A DNA stretch of 64,000 bases, taken from contig CP172536.1 in assembly GCA_044598425.1 (NCBI GenBank), forward strand, positions 3,162,001 through 3,226,000, written 5' to 3'. Position 1 is the stretch's first letter. Each line of letters begins with the position of its first letter. Made by a program: the position numbers and the translations under genes. This document shows, piece by piece, positions 1-7,786 of this stretch. The stretch comes from JAEVLT01 sp044598425 (GTDB lineage: Bacteria > Bacillota > Bacilli > Bacillales > Cytobacillaceae). Below the pieces are notes generated by a model, which worked only from the letters and a program-made list of their open reading frames with translations, did no database searches and had not been told where the DNA came from.

Positions 1-1
1 G

Positions 2-118
2 AAAAATCCATCCAAAACTGGCGTAAGCGCGGCAAGCGTAAAAGGTGATGCCGGTCCGACCGTTGAGGGCGATGGTGGCGGCAAAAGAAACAGCCAAAAC
101 AATCAGTATAAGAAATAA
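2..118 (+). CDS. C-terminal end of an unidentified protein (5' truncated by window)
   Basis: An open frame enters from the left edge and ends at TAA 116-118, giving about 38 residues rich in Lys, Gly, Ser and Asn, with a GDGGG stretch and a polar tail ending QYKK. It is directly followed by a bidirectional terminator shared with the convergent proline dehydrogenase gene, which supports it as a real 3' end. I do not recognise the protein, and the fragment is too short to assign a family. Confidence 0.4.
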   Translation, partial: KNPSKTGVSAASVKGDAGPTVEGDGGGKRNSQNNQYKK

Positions 119-150
119 AAAGGATGGATTGCCCCATCCTTTTATTTTTT
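117..150. terminator. bidirectional rho-independent terminator
   Basis: The stem AAAAGGATGG / CCATCCTTTT has a short loop, with an A-run on the left and a T-run on the right, so it can stop both converging transcripts. It overlaps the stop codon of the proline dehydrogenase gene. Confidence 0.8.
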
Positions 151-1059
151 TAATAAACCTTTTAAGACAAAAGCGACGTTTGCCGGGCGCTCTGCTAAGC
201 GGCGCATGAAATATCCGTACCAGTCAGTCCCAAACGGGACATAGACGCGCATTTTATACCCTTCATTTACCAATTCCAGCTGCCGTTCCGGTCGAATGCC
301 GTACAGCATTTGAAATTCAAATTGATCGTTTGAAATAGCATTTTCCTTAACAAACTTCTTTGTATAATCAATCATTGCCTCATCATGTGTTGCAACAGCC
401 GTGAAATTCCCATTTAATAAATGCATTTTAATGATTTTTTTATAGTTTTCATCAACCTCTTTTTTATCGGGAAGGGCTACCTCTGGAGACTCTTTGTATG
501 CCCCTTTTACAAGCCTTAAGTTTGGTTTGTATTCATTTAAATCCTCTACGTCTCTCTGTGTCCGGTACAAATATGCCTGTAAAACGGTCCCGACATTGTC
601 ATATTCCATTTTCAACTGCCGAAAAATATCGAGCGTCCTTTGACAGCGTGAAAAATCCTCCATATCGATTGTCACAAAAACATTATGTTCCTTGGCGGCG
701 TCTAAAATGCGTCGCATATTTTTCATAACAAGCTCATCGGAAATATCGAGCCCCATCGATGTCATTTTTAACGAAAGCTGCGAATTTAATTTTTCACGGC
801 CGATTGCTTTAATTGCTTCGATCGATTGATTGGTGCGTTCAATTGCTTCCGCTTCATGATCAACAAACTCTCCCAAGTAATCGATTGTTACCCCCAATCC
901 TTTGCTGTTAAGCTCCTTAATCACTTGAATCGCCTGACTGATGGTTTCTCCGGCAACAAAGCGGGAGGCGCCGAAGCGAAGTCCGTATTTCTTCGCGGCT
1001 TTTGTTAACGATTTATTTTTAGATAAAAATAAGAAAAAATTCTTTAGTGCCTGCTCCAT
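142..1059 (-). CDS. fadM: proline dehydrogenase (FadM/PutB type)
   Basis: Single-domain FAD-dependent proline dehydrogenase of 305 aa, the usual length for the Bacillus PutB/FadM enzymes. It oxidises L-proline to pyrroline-5-carboxylate and passes electrons to the quinone pool. The TIM-barrel signatures are visible: VTIDYLGE near residue 57, VTIDMEDF near 128, LRLVKGAYKES near 180, and a C-terminal YGYFMRRLAERPANV segment typical of proline binding. The start ATG is preceded by GGAGGG. The next gene encodes a small coat-like protein resembling B. subtilis YusN, which follows fadM there, so FadM is preferred over PutB. No P5C dehydrogenase gene is adjacent. A cre-like site lies just upstream. 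Confidence 0.85.
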   Translation of the reverse strand: MEQALKNFFLFLSKNKSLTKAAKKYGLRFGASRFVAGETISQAIQVIKELNSKGLGVTIDYLGEFVDHEAEAIERTNQSIEAIKAIGREKLNSQLSLKMTSMGLDISDELVMKNMRRILDAAKEHNVFVTIDMEDFSRCQRTLDIFRQLKMEYDNVGTVLQAYLYRTQRDVEDLNEYKPNLRLVKGAYKESPEVALPDKKEVDENYKKIIKMHLLNGNFTAVATHDEAMIDYTKKFVKENAISNDQFEFQMLYGIRPERQLELVNEGYKMRVYVPFGTDWYGYFMRRLAERPANVAFVLKGLLKK

Positions 1060-1072
1060 CCTGCTCCCTCCA

Positions 1073-1086
1073 CGGAAACGTTTTCA
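1073..1086 (-). promoter_or_regulatory. candidate cre site (CcpA) before proline dehydrogenase
   Basis: Read on the minus strand the site is TGAAAACGTTTCCG, which agrees with the cre consensus TGNAANCGNNWNCA except at the last base. It lies 14-27 bases upstream of the start codon, just before the GGAGGG ribosome site. Catabolite repression of proline use is the inference. Confidence 0.5.
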
Positions 1087-1260
1087 AAATAAATTAGCAA
1101 ACTAGCTCATATGTTTCCCCACCTTCTATTTTATCATCTCTATTGTTTTTTGAATATAATTTATATTTTATATTATTCCATTGTTTGCGTTACTTGCATA
1201 AAGTTTTTGATTTTAGAGAATCTATATCCGTACATGATAATTGTAACAGGAGGGGTAAAA

Positions 1261-1542
1261 ATGCAACAACAACAAAATTTTCAAATGCAAAATCAGAAAG
1301 GGATGATGCCGCAGCCTCCGGGAGTGGTTTCAACAAAAGACTCTCTCTATTTAACAGACATGATGTCTTGGAATTTGCTCGCGGCAAAAAAGGCTCATTT
1401 TTTTGCCAGCCAATGCCAGGATCAACAGCTCAAGGCAGAGGCTGAAAAATGTGGGCAGATGCACCAGCGCCATTATCAAAAGCTGCTTGGCCACCTGAAT
1501 GAACACATTAATCAACAGCAGCCGCTCAACAATATGCAATAA
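1261..1542 (+). CDS. YusN-like small spore-coat-associated protein
   Basis: A 93-aa protein with a Gln/Met/Asn-rich start (four Gln directly after Met), then a helical core with the pattern DSLYLTDMMSWN and HFFASQCQD, and a Gln-rich tail. This resembles the YusN / Coat F-like ferritin-fold coat proteins of Bacillus. The start at 1261 is chosen because AGGAGGGG lies 5 bases upstream. A longer frame from 1111 has no ribosome site and covers an AT-rich promoter region. Its position beside fadM matches B. subtilis. Its role in the coat is inferred only. Confidence 0.65.
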   Translation: MQQQQNFQMQNQKGMMPQPPGVVSTKDSLYLTDMMSWNLLAAKKAHFFASQCQDQQLKAEAEKCGQMHQRHYQKLLGHLNEHINQQQPLNNMQ

Positions 1543-1730
1543 GAAAAGCGCAAGCGCCCTTGGTCATCGACGTAAGGAGGTGGACTGAGCCGAGTGAGAT
1601 AAAGGAGAGTCGAAAGACGGTAGTCTTTTGTTCTCGACTTATCGTAGACGAGGCGAGGGAAGCGACGTAGTCAATAGGGCGCTGGAGCTAGACAGTTATC
1701 GAAGTTAAGATATAAATTCTGATAATATAA
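1541..1730 (+). repeat. interspersed repeat family A, long form (copy 1)
   Basis: Starts at AAGAAAAGCGCAAGCGCCC on the stop codon of the preceding gene and ends at ATATAAATTCTGATAATATAA. It contains inverted segments (GCGCCCT ... AGGGCGC) around a module of roughly 100 bases that includes GGAGGTGGACTGAGCC. A near-identical long copy is at 17030-17298. Short copies lacking the central module are at 1730-1795 and 39541-39634. Confidence 0.85.
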
Positions 1731-1795
1731 GAAAAGCGCAAGCGCCCTTGCTCATCGACGTAGTCGATAGGGCGCTCGGAGCTAGACAGTAACGA
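1730..1795 (+). repeat. interspersed repeat family A, short form (copy 2, tandem)
   Basis: Directly follows copy 1 and repeats GAAAAGCGCAAGCGCCCTTG, CATCGACGTAGTCGATAGGG and GAGCTAGACAG, but lacks the central module of the long form. The arms GCGCCCT and AGGGCGC can form a hairpin. Confidence 0.8.
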
Positions 1796-1823
1796 CTTAA
1801 TTTGATAAAGGAGACTTTTTGTC

Positions 1824-2165
1824 ATGAACCAAAACCAACAAAAAATTCAAAACCCCGAAACCCCAGTGCCAAAGACACCGCAAATGAATGAACGTGATTT
1901 TATTAACGATTTGCTGACAACGGAAAAATATATGACGACTTCTTATACAATGGCTCTTCACGAAGCAAGTCATAAAGGCTTGTATGATGACTTGCTGACA
2001 ATTTTTACGGAAACCCAAAACAGTCAGCGCGATCTTTATAATTTGATGTTTCAAAAAGGCTGGTATGCCATCGAAGCTGCCGATCAGCAAAAATTGCAGC
2101 AGTCCTACCAGCAGTTCCAAGGATATACAAATCAATTGCCATATGGCAGCGGGAATCTTCAATAA
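1824..2165 (+). CDS. Coat F-domain spore coat protein
   Basis: A 113-aa protein. A polar Gln/Pro-rich N-terminus is followed by a helical domain with DFINDLLTTEKYMTTSY, ALHEASHKGLYDDLL and NLMFQKGWY. This is the characteristic pattern of the Coat F (PF07875) family, one of whose members is CotF of B. subtilis. The tail is Gln-rich (YQQFQGYTNQLPYG). AAGGAG lies upstream of the ATG. It follows two repeat copies and ends in a hairpin shared with the convergent gene. Expression in the mother cell during sporulation is expected from the family. Confidence 0.8.
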   Translation: MNQNQQKIQNPETPVPKTPQMNERDFINDLLTTEKYMTTSYTMALHEASHKGLYDDLLTIFTETQNSQRDLYNLMFQKGWYAIEAADQQKLQQSYQQFQGYTNQLPYGSGNLQ

Positions 2166-2188
2166 TTGGCTAATACAGTTTAAAAACA

Positions 2189-2222
2189 AAACGGAAGCGG
2201 GATTAAATCCCTGTTTCCGTTA
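2189..2222. terminator. bidirectional hairpin terminator
   Basis: The arms AACGGAA-GC-GGGATT and AATCCC-TGT-TTCCGTT form a stem between two convergent genes, with A-rich sequence on the left and T-rich on the right. Confidence 0.65.
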
Positions 2223-2468
2223 TGATTTTTTCAATCGTATTTGTTCGTTTAATTGTTTAATCTCGGTAATTATCTGCTTCATTTCTTCTTTCGCATCCGG
2301 GTATAATTCATTCCAATGTTTGGCGAGGGCTGGCATTGATTTAGCAATATGTGTATATAACGCCCACATTTTCACCTTTTCTTTTGTCGCCTCTCCGCTA
2401 TCCCCGACCAAGAGCTCACTGTATTTTTCCAGCAGAGCTTCAAATTGTTCAACAAATGTTTTATCCAT
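2220..2468 (-). CDS. DUF2573-like small protein (YusU-like)
   Basis: An 82-aa soluble helical protein. FEALLEKYSELLVGD, ALYTHIAKSMPALAKHWNELYPDAK and a charged C-terminus match my recollection of the DUF2573 family (YusU of B. subtilis). No catalytic motif or membrane segment is visible and the function is unknown. The ATG is preceded by AAGAAGGGATCG. It lies downstream of rodA on the same strand with about 50 bases between, so it may be a separate unit. Confidence 0.6.
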   Translation of the reverse strand: MDKTFVEQFEALLEKYSELLVGDSGEATKEKVKMWALYTHIAKSMPALAKHWNELYPDAKEEMKQIITEIKQLNEQIRLKKS

Positions 2469-2520
2469 AATCGATCCCTTCTTCTAACGAGCTAATAAAA
2501 AGCAGAACATGATTCTCTCC

Positions 2521-3690
2521 TTAGGTTGTCGTCGAAAACATATATTTTTTATAGTGGTAGCGGATTGAAAAGATGAGACCAAGTCCGAGCATATTGCCCA
2601 ATAGCGAGCTTCCGCCATAGCTGACGAACGGCAAAGGAATTCCCGTAATGGGCAGTAGCCCAATTGTCATTCCAATATTCTGGAAGACATGGAAGGTAAT
2701 CATACTGATCACGCCGACACATAAATACGTGTAATAATTATTTTTTGTTTCCATTCCTACTTTTGTAATATGGTAAATCAGCAGGAAGAAGATACTGATT
2801 AGGACACTTGCGCCGATAAAGCCGAATTCTTCCCCCACAGTGGTAAAAATAAAGTCGGTATGGCTTTCAGGCAAATAAATATCGCGATGGCCATAGCCTT
2901 TGCCGCTTGTTCCCCCCGAGCCGATGGCAAGCAGCGACCGTGTAAGCTGAAAACCGGTTGTGCTTTGATTATTATAAGGGTCGAGCCATGAATAGATCCG
3001 GTCAAATTGGTATTGCTTTACACCTAAATATTTTTCCAAAACATCCGGCTTCACCAAAACAAAATAGAAGATTGCCGATATTAACAGCGTTCCTGATGTA
3101 AACATCGGAACGAGAATCCTCCAGGAGATTCCCGAAATAAAAATCATTCCTATGAGAATCGCAATAAACACAAGCGATGTTCCAAGGTCTTGTTTGATGA
3201 CTAAGACGAGCGGCACCATCATCGCGATACTCATTTTCACCAGCAGCCATAAATCGGATTTGACCGTTTTGACAGGGTTTTTTTGGTGATGATCCTCAAT
3301 CAAACGGGCAAGCGCCAAAATCAGAAAGACTTTTACAAACTCTGATGGCTGCAAGGAACCCAGGCCCGGAAATCTAAACCAGTTTTTCGCCCCGTTTATG
3401 GTTGGAGCAATGCTGGAAGGTGCGAGAATTAACAAGATAAGCATAAATATGCCAAAGCCATATGCGTACCACGTTAATTTTTTCAATTGGTCAGAATCAA
3501 GCGTAATGACGCTGGCAATCAACCCGGCACCAACTACATAGAAAATGATTTGCTTCAGCAAAAAGTTATCTTTGTACTGGCCGGTTGTTTGGGCACTGTA
3601 GATCGAGATACAGCTGGCTAAAAACAGCAGCAACAAAATAAAAATAAGATTATAATCAAGTTTAGATGTTGTATTTTTATTGGAAGTCAT
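2521..3690 (-). CDS. rodA: rod-shape-determining SEDS glycosyltransferase RodA
   Basis: A 389-aa multi-pass membrane protein of the FtsW/RodA/SpoVE (SEDS) family, which polymerises lipid II glycan strands with a class B PBP. About ten hydrophobic segments are seen. Family signatures are SLQPSEFVKVFLILALAR, VIKQDLGTSLVF with the essential Asp, and GLLPITGIPLPFVSYGGSS near the C-terminus. The YSWLDPYNN and GYGHRDIYLPESHTDFIF segments fit RodA better than FtsW. An ATG follows AAGGAGAATAAGC. It is monocistronic here. A second SEDS member such as SpoVE cannot be excluded. Confidence 0.88.
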   Translation of the reverse strand: MTSNKNTTSKLDYNLIFILLLLFLASCISIYSAQTTGQYKDNFLLKQIIFYVVGAGLIASVITLDSDQLKKLTWYAYGFGIFMLILLILAPSSIAPTINGAKNWFRFPGLGSLQPSEFVKVFLILALARLIEDHHQKNPVKTVKSDLWLLVKMSIAMMVPLVLVIKQDLGTSLVFIAILIGMIFISGISWRILVPMFTSGTLLISAIFYFVLVKPDVLEKYLGVKQYQFDRIYSWLDPYNNQSTTGFQLTRSLLAIGSGGTSGKGYGHRDIYLPESHTDFIFTTVGEEFGFIGASVLISIFFLLIYHITKVGMETKNNYYTYLCVGVISMITFHVFQNIGMTIGLLPITGIPLPFVSYGGSSLLGNMLGLGLIFSIRYHYKKYMFSTTT

Positions 3691-4002
3691 GCTTATTCTC
3701 CTTTTACATCAAAAAAGAACGAACGGTGCAAGAGCCGTATCACTGTGCGCCATTTAAATAGGAAATTTTTAGCCGCATTTTTCGGTGTCCGCTCATTCCG
3801 TTCAAGTACCTGTACAATATTCCATTATATTTTTAATGAGTCCAAATCACAACTTTTATTGCTGCAATGGATTTATTTACATTTCTATTTGCTGAACTCC
3901 CTTATTTTAAAAGGTAACTCTTTGAATTTGTCCAATTCTTTGTCAAGAATGCGAGTTTCGAGAATATGCTTTATTACGATTACTTTAAAAGAGAGGTATA
4001 GT
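3691..4002. other. divergent intergenic region rodA/uppP, nothing firm
   Basis: An AT-rich 312-base gap between divergent genes. It must hold both promoters, but I could not place a convincing -35/-10 pair. A frame reading through into the downstream gene from 3745 has no ribosome site and is not supported. Confidence 0.4.
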
Positions 4003-4797
4003 ATGTTAACGAAACTGGAAGCTTTTGTTCTCGGATTGATTCAAGGACTTACGGAATTTTTGCCGATCAGCTCTACCGGCCATCTTTATCTTGGCAGGCA
4101 TTTATTTGGCTTACAGGAAGCAGGGCTATTGCTTGATACGATGCTCCATCTCGGAACCTTGATTGCAATCCTTGTGTTTTATAAGGACGAGTTTGTTTAC
4201 ATGCTCAAACATCCATTTGCCAAGCGGACGTTTTTATTACTTGTCGGTACCATTCCTGCCGTCGTAATCGGTCTCCTTTTTAAAGATTTTTTCGATGAAA
4301 TTTCAAAAACGGGAGTAACAATCGGATGGGAGTTCCTGATCACCGGACTTTTTTTATGGCTGGCTGATTCCGTAAAAAATGGACATAAAAAAATGATCGA
4401 TATTTCCTATCGGGATGCATTTGTGATCGGAACTTTTCAGGCTGCCGCCATTTTTCCAGCTCTTTCCCGTTCGGGGTTAACGATGGTTGCAGCGCTATGG
4501 AGAAAATTGGATCGGGAAACGGCAGCCTATTTTTCTTTTTTGTTATCAACACCCGCTATTGCCGGAGCGGTTCTTCTCCAATTTAAGGACTTAGCCGGCG
4601 GCTTAGAGGAAGATATTTCTTTTTCAGCCTTGTTTATCGGTATTTTATCCTCCGCCCTCTTCGGCTATTTCGCAGTTAAATGGATGATCAATTTTCTTAA
4701 AAAGCATTCATTAAAGCCGTTTGCAGTCTATGTTTGGGGGCTTGGCCTTGTCATTCTGTATTTCCAGTTTACAGGGAGATTTTATAAGGAAGGCTAG
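4003..4797 (+). CDS. uppP: undecaprenyl-diphosphatase (UppP/BacA family)
   Basis: A 264-aa integral membrane protein that recycles undecaprenyl pyrophosphate to the monophosphate carrier for wall synthesis; overproduction in this family confers bacitracin resistance. The first motif LIQGLTEFLPISSTGH (residues 12-27) carries the conserved Glu and Ser residues. The second motif reads FPALSRSGLT, with the SRS core intact but Ala where the family has Gly (PGxSRS). The start at 4003 follows GAGAGGTATAGT. Length and roughly eight hydrophobic segments are normal. It is transcribed alone, divergent from rodA, followed by a stable hairpin. Confidence 0.85.
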   Translation: MLTKLEAFVLGLIQGLTEFLPISSTGHLYLGRHLFGLQEAGLLLDTMLHLGTLIAILVFYKDEFVYMLKHPFAKRTFLLLVGTIPAVVIGLLFKDFFDEISKTGVTIGWEFLITGLFLWLADSVKNGHKKMIDISYRDAFVIGTFQAAAIFPALSRSGLTMVAALWRKLDRETAAYFSFLLSTPAIAGAVLLQFKDLAGGLEEDISFSALFIGILSSALFGYFAVKWMINFLKKHSLKPFAVYVWGLGLVILYFQFTGRFYKEG

Positions 4798-4825
4798 CCT
4801 ACTAATACGGCTTTTTGTCCTAATC

Positions 4826-4864
4826 AATGCCCGCCTGCGGACTTTTTCCGCGAAAACGGGCATT
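4826..4864 (+). terminator. stable hairpin after uppP (possible terminator); rest of the 4798-5162 gap is unassigned
   Basis: AATGCCCG pairs with CGGGCATT and an inner GCGGA pairs with TCCGC. There is no clean T-run after it, so it may be a weak terminator or a structured leader. The remaining bases up to the regulator gene are AT-rich, and I see no other element. Confidence 0.45.
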
Positions 4865-5162
4865 AATAAAACATGCATTAACTCCACAAGCGTTATTTCT
4901 TTGTAACACGTTCCTAGACTTTGCGCATGCTGCTTCGAATGCACCTTCTCCGTAGTAGCAGTAAAGTTAAGAACAATTTGTAAAAACCAATGTATCCGCT
5001 TTTATTTTTCTAAAAAATAGAATAATTCAATCTTTACTAGGATCGATTTCTATGTCAAAATAAACAAGACTAAACGATTTTAAACAAAACGCAACGAAAG
5101 TCACTGCATCACTGCCTTTCTTTTTATATAGTTAAAACGGGAAGGGAAAAGGAGGAAGATGC

Positions 5163-6107
5163 ATGTACGAAAAGGCTTATACGCCTGATGAAGTGGCGAC
5201 AATATTTCAAATTTCTAAGCACACCGTTTATGAACTCATAAAAAGAGGGGAATTGCAGGCCTTTAAAGTTGGCAATAAAATGCGGATTGAGCAGGAGGAG
5301 ATTGATAGATTTAAAGAAAGTTCGAAAACTTCCGCTAAAAAAAGGAAACAGATACAGCCGGATTCCTTGCATAAAACGTCTAATCCCATTCGACTTGCCG
5401 GAAGCCATGACTTTCTTGTCGAGCATTTTGTAAAGCAAGCTTCAAGCGCAATTCAAGAGCCAATTCAACCGATTTTTATCGGAAGTCTTGAAGGTTTGAT
5501 AATGCTTTACCGCGGACAATCCGACATTGCAGCCATTCACCTGTTAGATCCATCATCACAGCAATACAATCTTCCCTTCATCCAGCAATTATTTATTTAT
5601 GAATCCATTTCGGTGCTGCGATTTGCTGCAAGGGATCAAGGTTTTATCGTGGCGAAAGAGAATCCAAAAAGAATTGATGACTTTCCAGACCTTACTCGAA
5701 AAGACATTAAATTTGTCAATCGGCAGAAAGGTTCGGGAACACGATTTTTACTAGATTCAAAATTAATGGCCAATGGTATTGATCCAGGAGACATTAACGG
5801 CTATGAAGATGAAGAATGGAACCATTTGGAAACTGCTTCCTACATAACGAGGGGAATTGCTGATGTTGCGTTTGGCATCCGCTCCGCTGCAAGCCATCTT
5901 GACTTGGATTTTATCCCGGTTGCAAGGGAATATTTCGATTTGGTTTTCCGATTTACCGATGAAAACCGTGAAGCACTAACAGCACTAATCCATTATCTTC
6001 AATCCCCTGAATTTAAAACGAGCTTAACCTTTTTAGACGGTTACGATATTCGTGACTTGGGGACCATTATCTATCAAACAATGAAAACGGAGGAATATTC
6101 ATGTTAA
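5163..6107 (+). CDS. HTH regulator with PBP-like ligand domain (tungstate/molybdate-type)
   Basis: A 314-aa two-domain protein. Residues 1-55 are an excisionase/MerR-like winged helix (YTPDEVATIFQISKHTVYELIKRGELQAFKVGNKMRI). A charged Ser/Lys linker follows. Residues 85-310 resemble a periplasmic binding-protein fold placed in the cytoplasm, with VNRQKGSGTRFLLD as the typical oxyanion-type segment. It is coupled to tupA: its TAA lies inside ATGTTAA, where the tupA start overlaps by 7 bases. A strong AAAGGAGGAAG precedes its ATG. Inference: it senses tungstate or molybdate and controls the transporter genes. Direct sensing is unproven. Confidence 0.75.
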   Translation: MYEKAYTPDEVATIFQISKHTVYELIKRGELQAFKVGNKMRIEQEEIDRFKESSKTSAKKRKQIQPDSLHKTSNPIRLAGSHDFLVEHFVKQASSAIQEPIQPIFIGSLEGLIMLYRGQSDIAAIHLLDPSSQQYNLPFIQQLFIYESISVLRFAARDQGFIVAKENPKRIDDFPDLTRKDIKFVNRQKGSGTRFLLDSKLMANGIDPGDINGYEDEEWNHLETASYITRGIADVAFGIRSAASHLDLDFIPVAREYFDLVFRFTDENREALTALIHYLQSPEFKTSLTFLDGYDIRDLGTIIYQTMKTEEYSC

Positions 6108-6970
6108 AGAATCTCTATTTAGCAGGCTTATTTGTATTCATGCTGCTCGTGCTATCTGCGTGCGGCCAGGCAAGCAATCAAACTGCTGCCTCAAAGGACA
6201 GCAACGCTTCAAAACCAGCTGCCAAACCAACTTCGATGATTTTAGCAACGACAACAAGTACACAGGACAGCGGCCTGCTTGAAGTTTTACTCCCGATGTT
6301 TGAAAAACAAAACAATGTAAAGGTTCAAACGGTTGCAGTCGGCACAGGACAAGCCTTGGCAATGGGAACAAAAGGTGAAGCAGACGCTCTGTTAGTCCAC
6401 GCTCCAAAAGCAGAACAAGCTGTGGTTGACAGCGGCGATGTTATCAATCGCAAACGTGTAATGTATAATGATTTTATTCTCGTAGGCCCAAAGGATAATC
6501 CAGCCGGCTTAAGCGGAAAAGATGTGAAGGTTGCGTTGAAAAAACTTGCTGACACGAAAACAACGTTCATTTCCAGGGGAGATGATTCAGGCACCAACAA
6601 GAAAGAGCTTGAAATCTGGAAAGCTGCAAACATCACACCAGGAGGAAGCTGGTATGTGAAAACCGGTCAAGGAATGGGTGCAACCATCGGCGTGGCCGCA
6701 CAGAAAAATGGCTATGTATTAACGGACCGTGCTACCTGGCTTGCCCAACAGAAAAACTACAGCAATTTGAAGATTGTTGTTGAAGGTGCTCCAGACTTGA
6801 TGAATATTTATCACGTAATGCAAGTAAACCCTGAAAAACACAAAAAAGTAAACAGCAAAGATGCCAAAAAGTTCGTTGATTTTATGGTAAATGACAAAAC
6901 AATGAAAGTCATTGAAAACTTCGGCAAAAAAGAGTACGGCCAACCGCTATTCTTTAAATATACTGAATAA
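6101..6970 (+). CDS. tupA: tungstate ABC transporter substrate-binding lipoprotein TupA
   Basis: A 289-aa extracytoplasmic binding protein. The lipoprotein signal peptide ends at the lipobox LSAC, with Cys21 the lipidated residue, followed by a Ser/Ala/Lys linker. The mature domain starts with LATTTSTQDSGLLEVLLP, the hallmark of TupA proteins, and has GTGQAL, DALLVHAP, RGDDSGTNKKEL and GMGATI anion-binding loops. GGAGG precedes the ATG, within the end of the regulator gene. A terminator hairpin separates it from tupB. Tungstate is the likely ligand by family; closely related proteins also bind molybdate. Confidence 0.9.
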   Translation: MLKNLYLAGLFVFMLLVLSACGQASNQTAASKDSNASKPAAKPTSMILATTTSTQDSGLLEVLLPMFEKQNNVKVQTVAVGTGQALAMGTKGEADALLVHAPKAEQAVVDSGDVINRKRVMYNDFILVGPKDNPAGLSGKDVKVALKKLADTKTTFISRGDDSGTNKKELEIWKAANITPGGSWYVKTGQGMGATIGVAAQKNGYVLTDRATWLAQQKNYSNLKIVVEGAPDLMNIYHVMQVNPEKHKKVNSKDAKKFVDFMVNDKTMKVIENFGKKEYGQPLFFKYTE

Positions 6971-6985
6971 GTAAACGCAGCACTT

Positions 6986-7013
6986 AGGCTCCTTTCTTGA
7001 TCGGAGCCTTTTC
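6986..7013 (+). terminator. intra-operon terminator between tupA and tupB
   Basis: AGGCTCC pairs with GGAGCCT followed by TTTTCC. It lies between the binding-protein gene and the permease gene, so partial termination would give more TupA than TupBC. Confidence 0.7.
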
Positions 7014-7087
7014 CAAATAAGAAGTTTAATTGAAGACTTATAAGTTTCTTTTTCGCTATGACGGTAAATGGAAATCTTGGAGGCACT

Positions 7088-7786
7088 ATGGACTTAATGA
7101 TCGATGGGTTAAAGAAAGCAATTGAAATTATTGGATCAGGTGACAACGAAATTTTCGGCATTACACTGCTTACATTGAAAGTTGCGTTTATCTCCATGCT
7201 GATCAGCACTTTTGTCGGCCTTCCGCTTGGCATGCTTCTCGGTTTATCCCGATTTAAAGGCCGAAAACTGCTTTTAGTATTCATTAACATTGGCATGGGG
7301 CTTCCCCCGGTTGTTGCTGGACTTTGGATTACAATGCTTTTGTGGCGCTCCGGTCCTTTAGGAGATCTTTCATTACTTTATACTCCTTCTGCGATTGTAA
7401 TGGCTCAAGTGTTGGTTTCATTACCGATTGTTATTGGCTTAACTAGCTCCGCCTTTCAACAAATGAATAAAAAGATGCTCCTGCAAATCAAGGCGCTCGG
7501 AGCGACGAAATGGCAGACACTGCTTATATTGCTAAAAGAATCAAAGATTGCAATTCTTGCTGCAATTATGGCCGGATTCGGCAGAGTTATCGCCGAAGTC
7601 GGCGCTGCCATGATGGTTGGCGGCAATATTGAAGGTGATACAAGGATTTTAACAACGTCGATTGTTCTCGAAGTCTCAAAAGGGAATTTTGACATTGCCC
7701 TTGCGCTATCATTTATCTTAATCTCCCTTGCCTTCATGATTACTGCAGTTTTAACCTTTTTACAGCAAAGGAAGCGATACTCATGA
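7088..7786 (+). CDS. tupB: tungstate ABC transporter permease TupB
   Basis: A 232-aa inner-membrane permease with about five or six hydrophobic segments. It carries the EAA-type loop (IKALGATKWQTLLILLKES) that docks on the ATPase, and GLPPVVAGL and EVGAAMMVGGNIEG segments typical of TupB/ModB-like permeases. The start at 7088 is chosen because CTTGGAGG lies just upstream. The in-frame ATG at 7058 has no ribosome site. Spacing from GGAGG to 7088 is short (4 bases), so 7097 is an alternative. It overlaps tupC by 4 bases (ATGA), which suggests coupled translation. Confidence 0.88.
   Translation: MDLMIDGLKKAIEIIGSGDNEIFGITLLTLKVAFISMLISTFVGLPLGMLLGLSRFKGRKLLLVFINIGMGLPPVVAGLWITMLLWRSGPLGDLSLLYTPSAIVMAQVLVSLPIVIGLTSSAFQQMNKKMLLQIKALGATKWQTLLILLKESKIAILAAIMAGFGRVIAEVGAAMMVGGNIEGDTRILTTSIVLEVSKGNFDIALALSFILISLAFMITAVLTFLQQRKRYS

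Noticed and set aside
1111..1260. 50-codon upstream extension of the YusN-like ORF
   Set aside because: No ribosome site, hydrophobic low-complexity translation, and a clear AGGAGGGG before the internal ATG at 1261.
3745..4002. N-terminal extension of the UppP frame
   Set aside because: No ribosome site, sequence not typical of the family; ATG at 4003 gives the normal length.
4826..4864. Possible molybdenum/tungsten cofactor riboswitch
   Set aside because: Only a simple two-part hairpin is visible, it lies too far from the regulator start, and no conserved riboswitch core is recognised.
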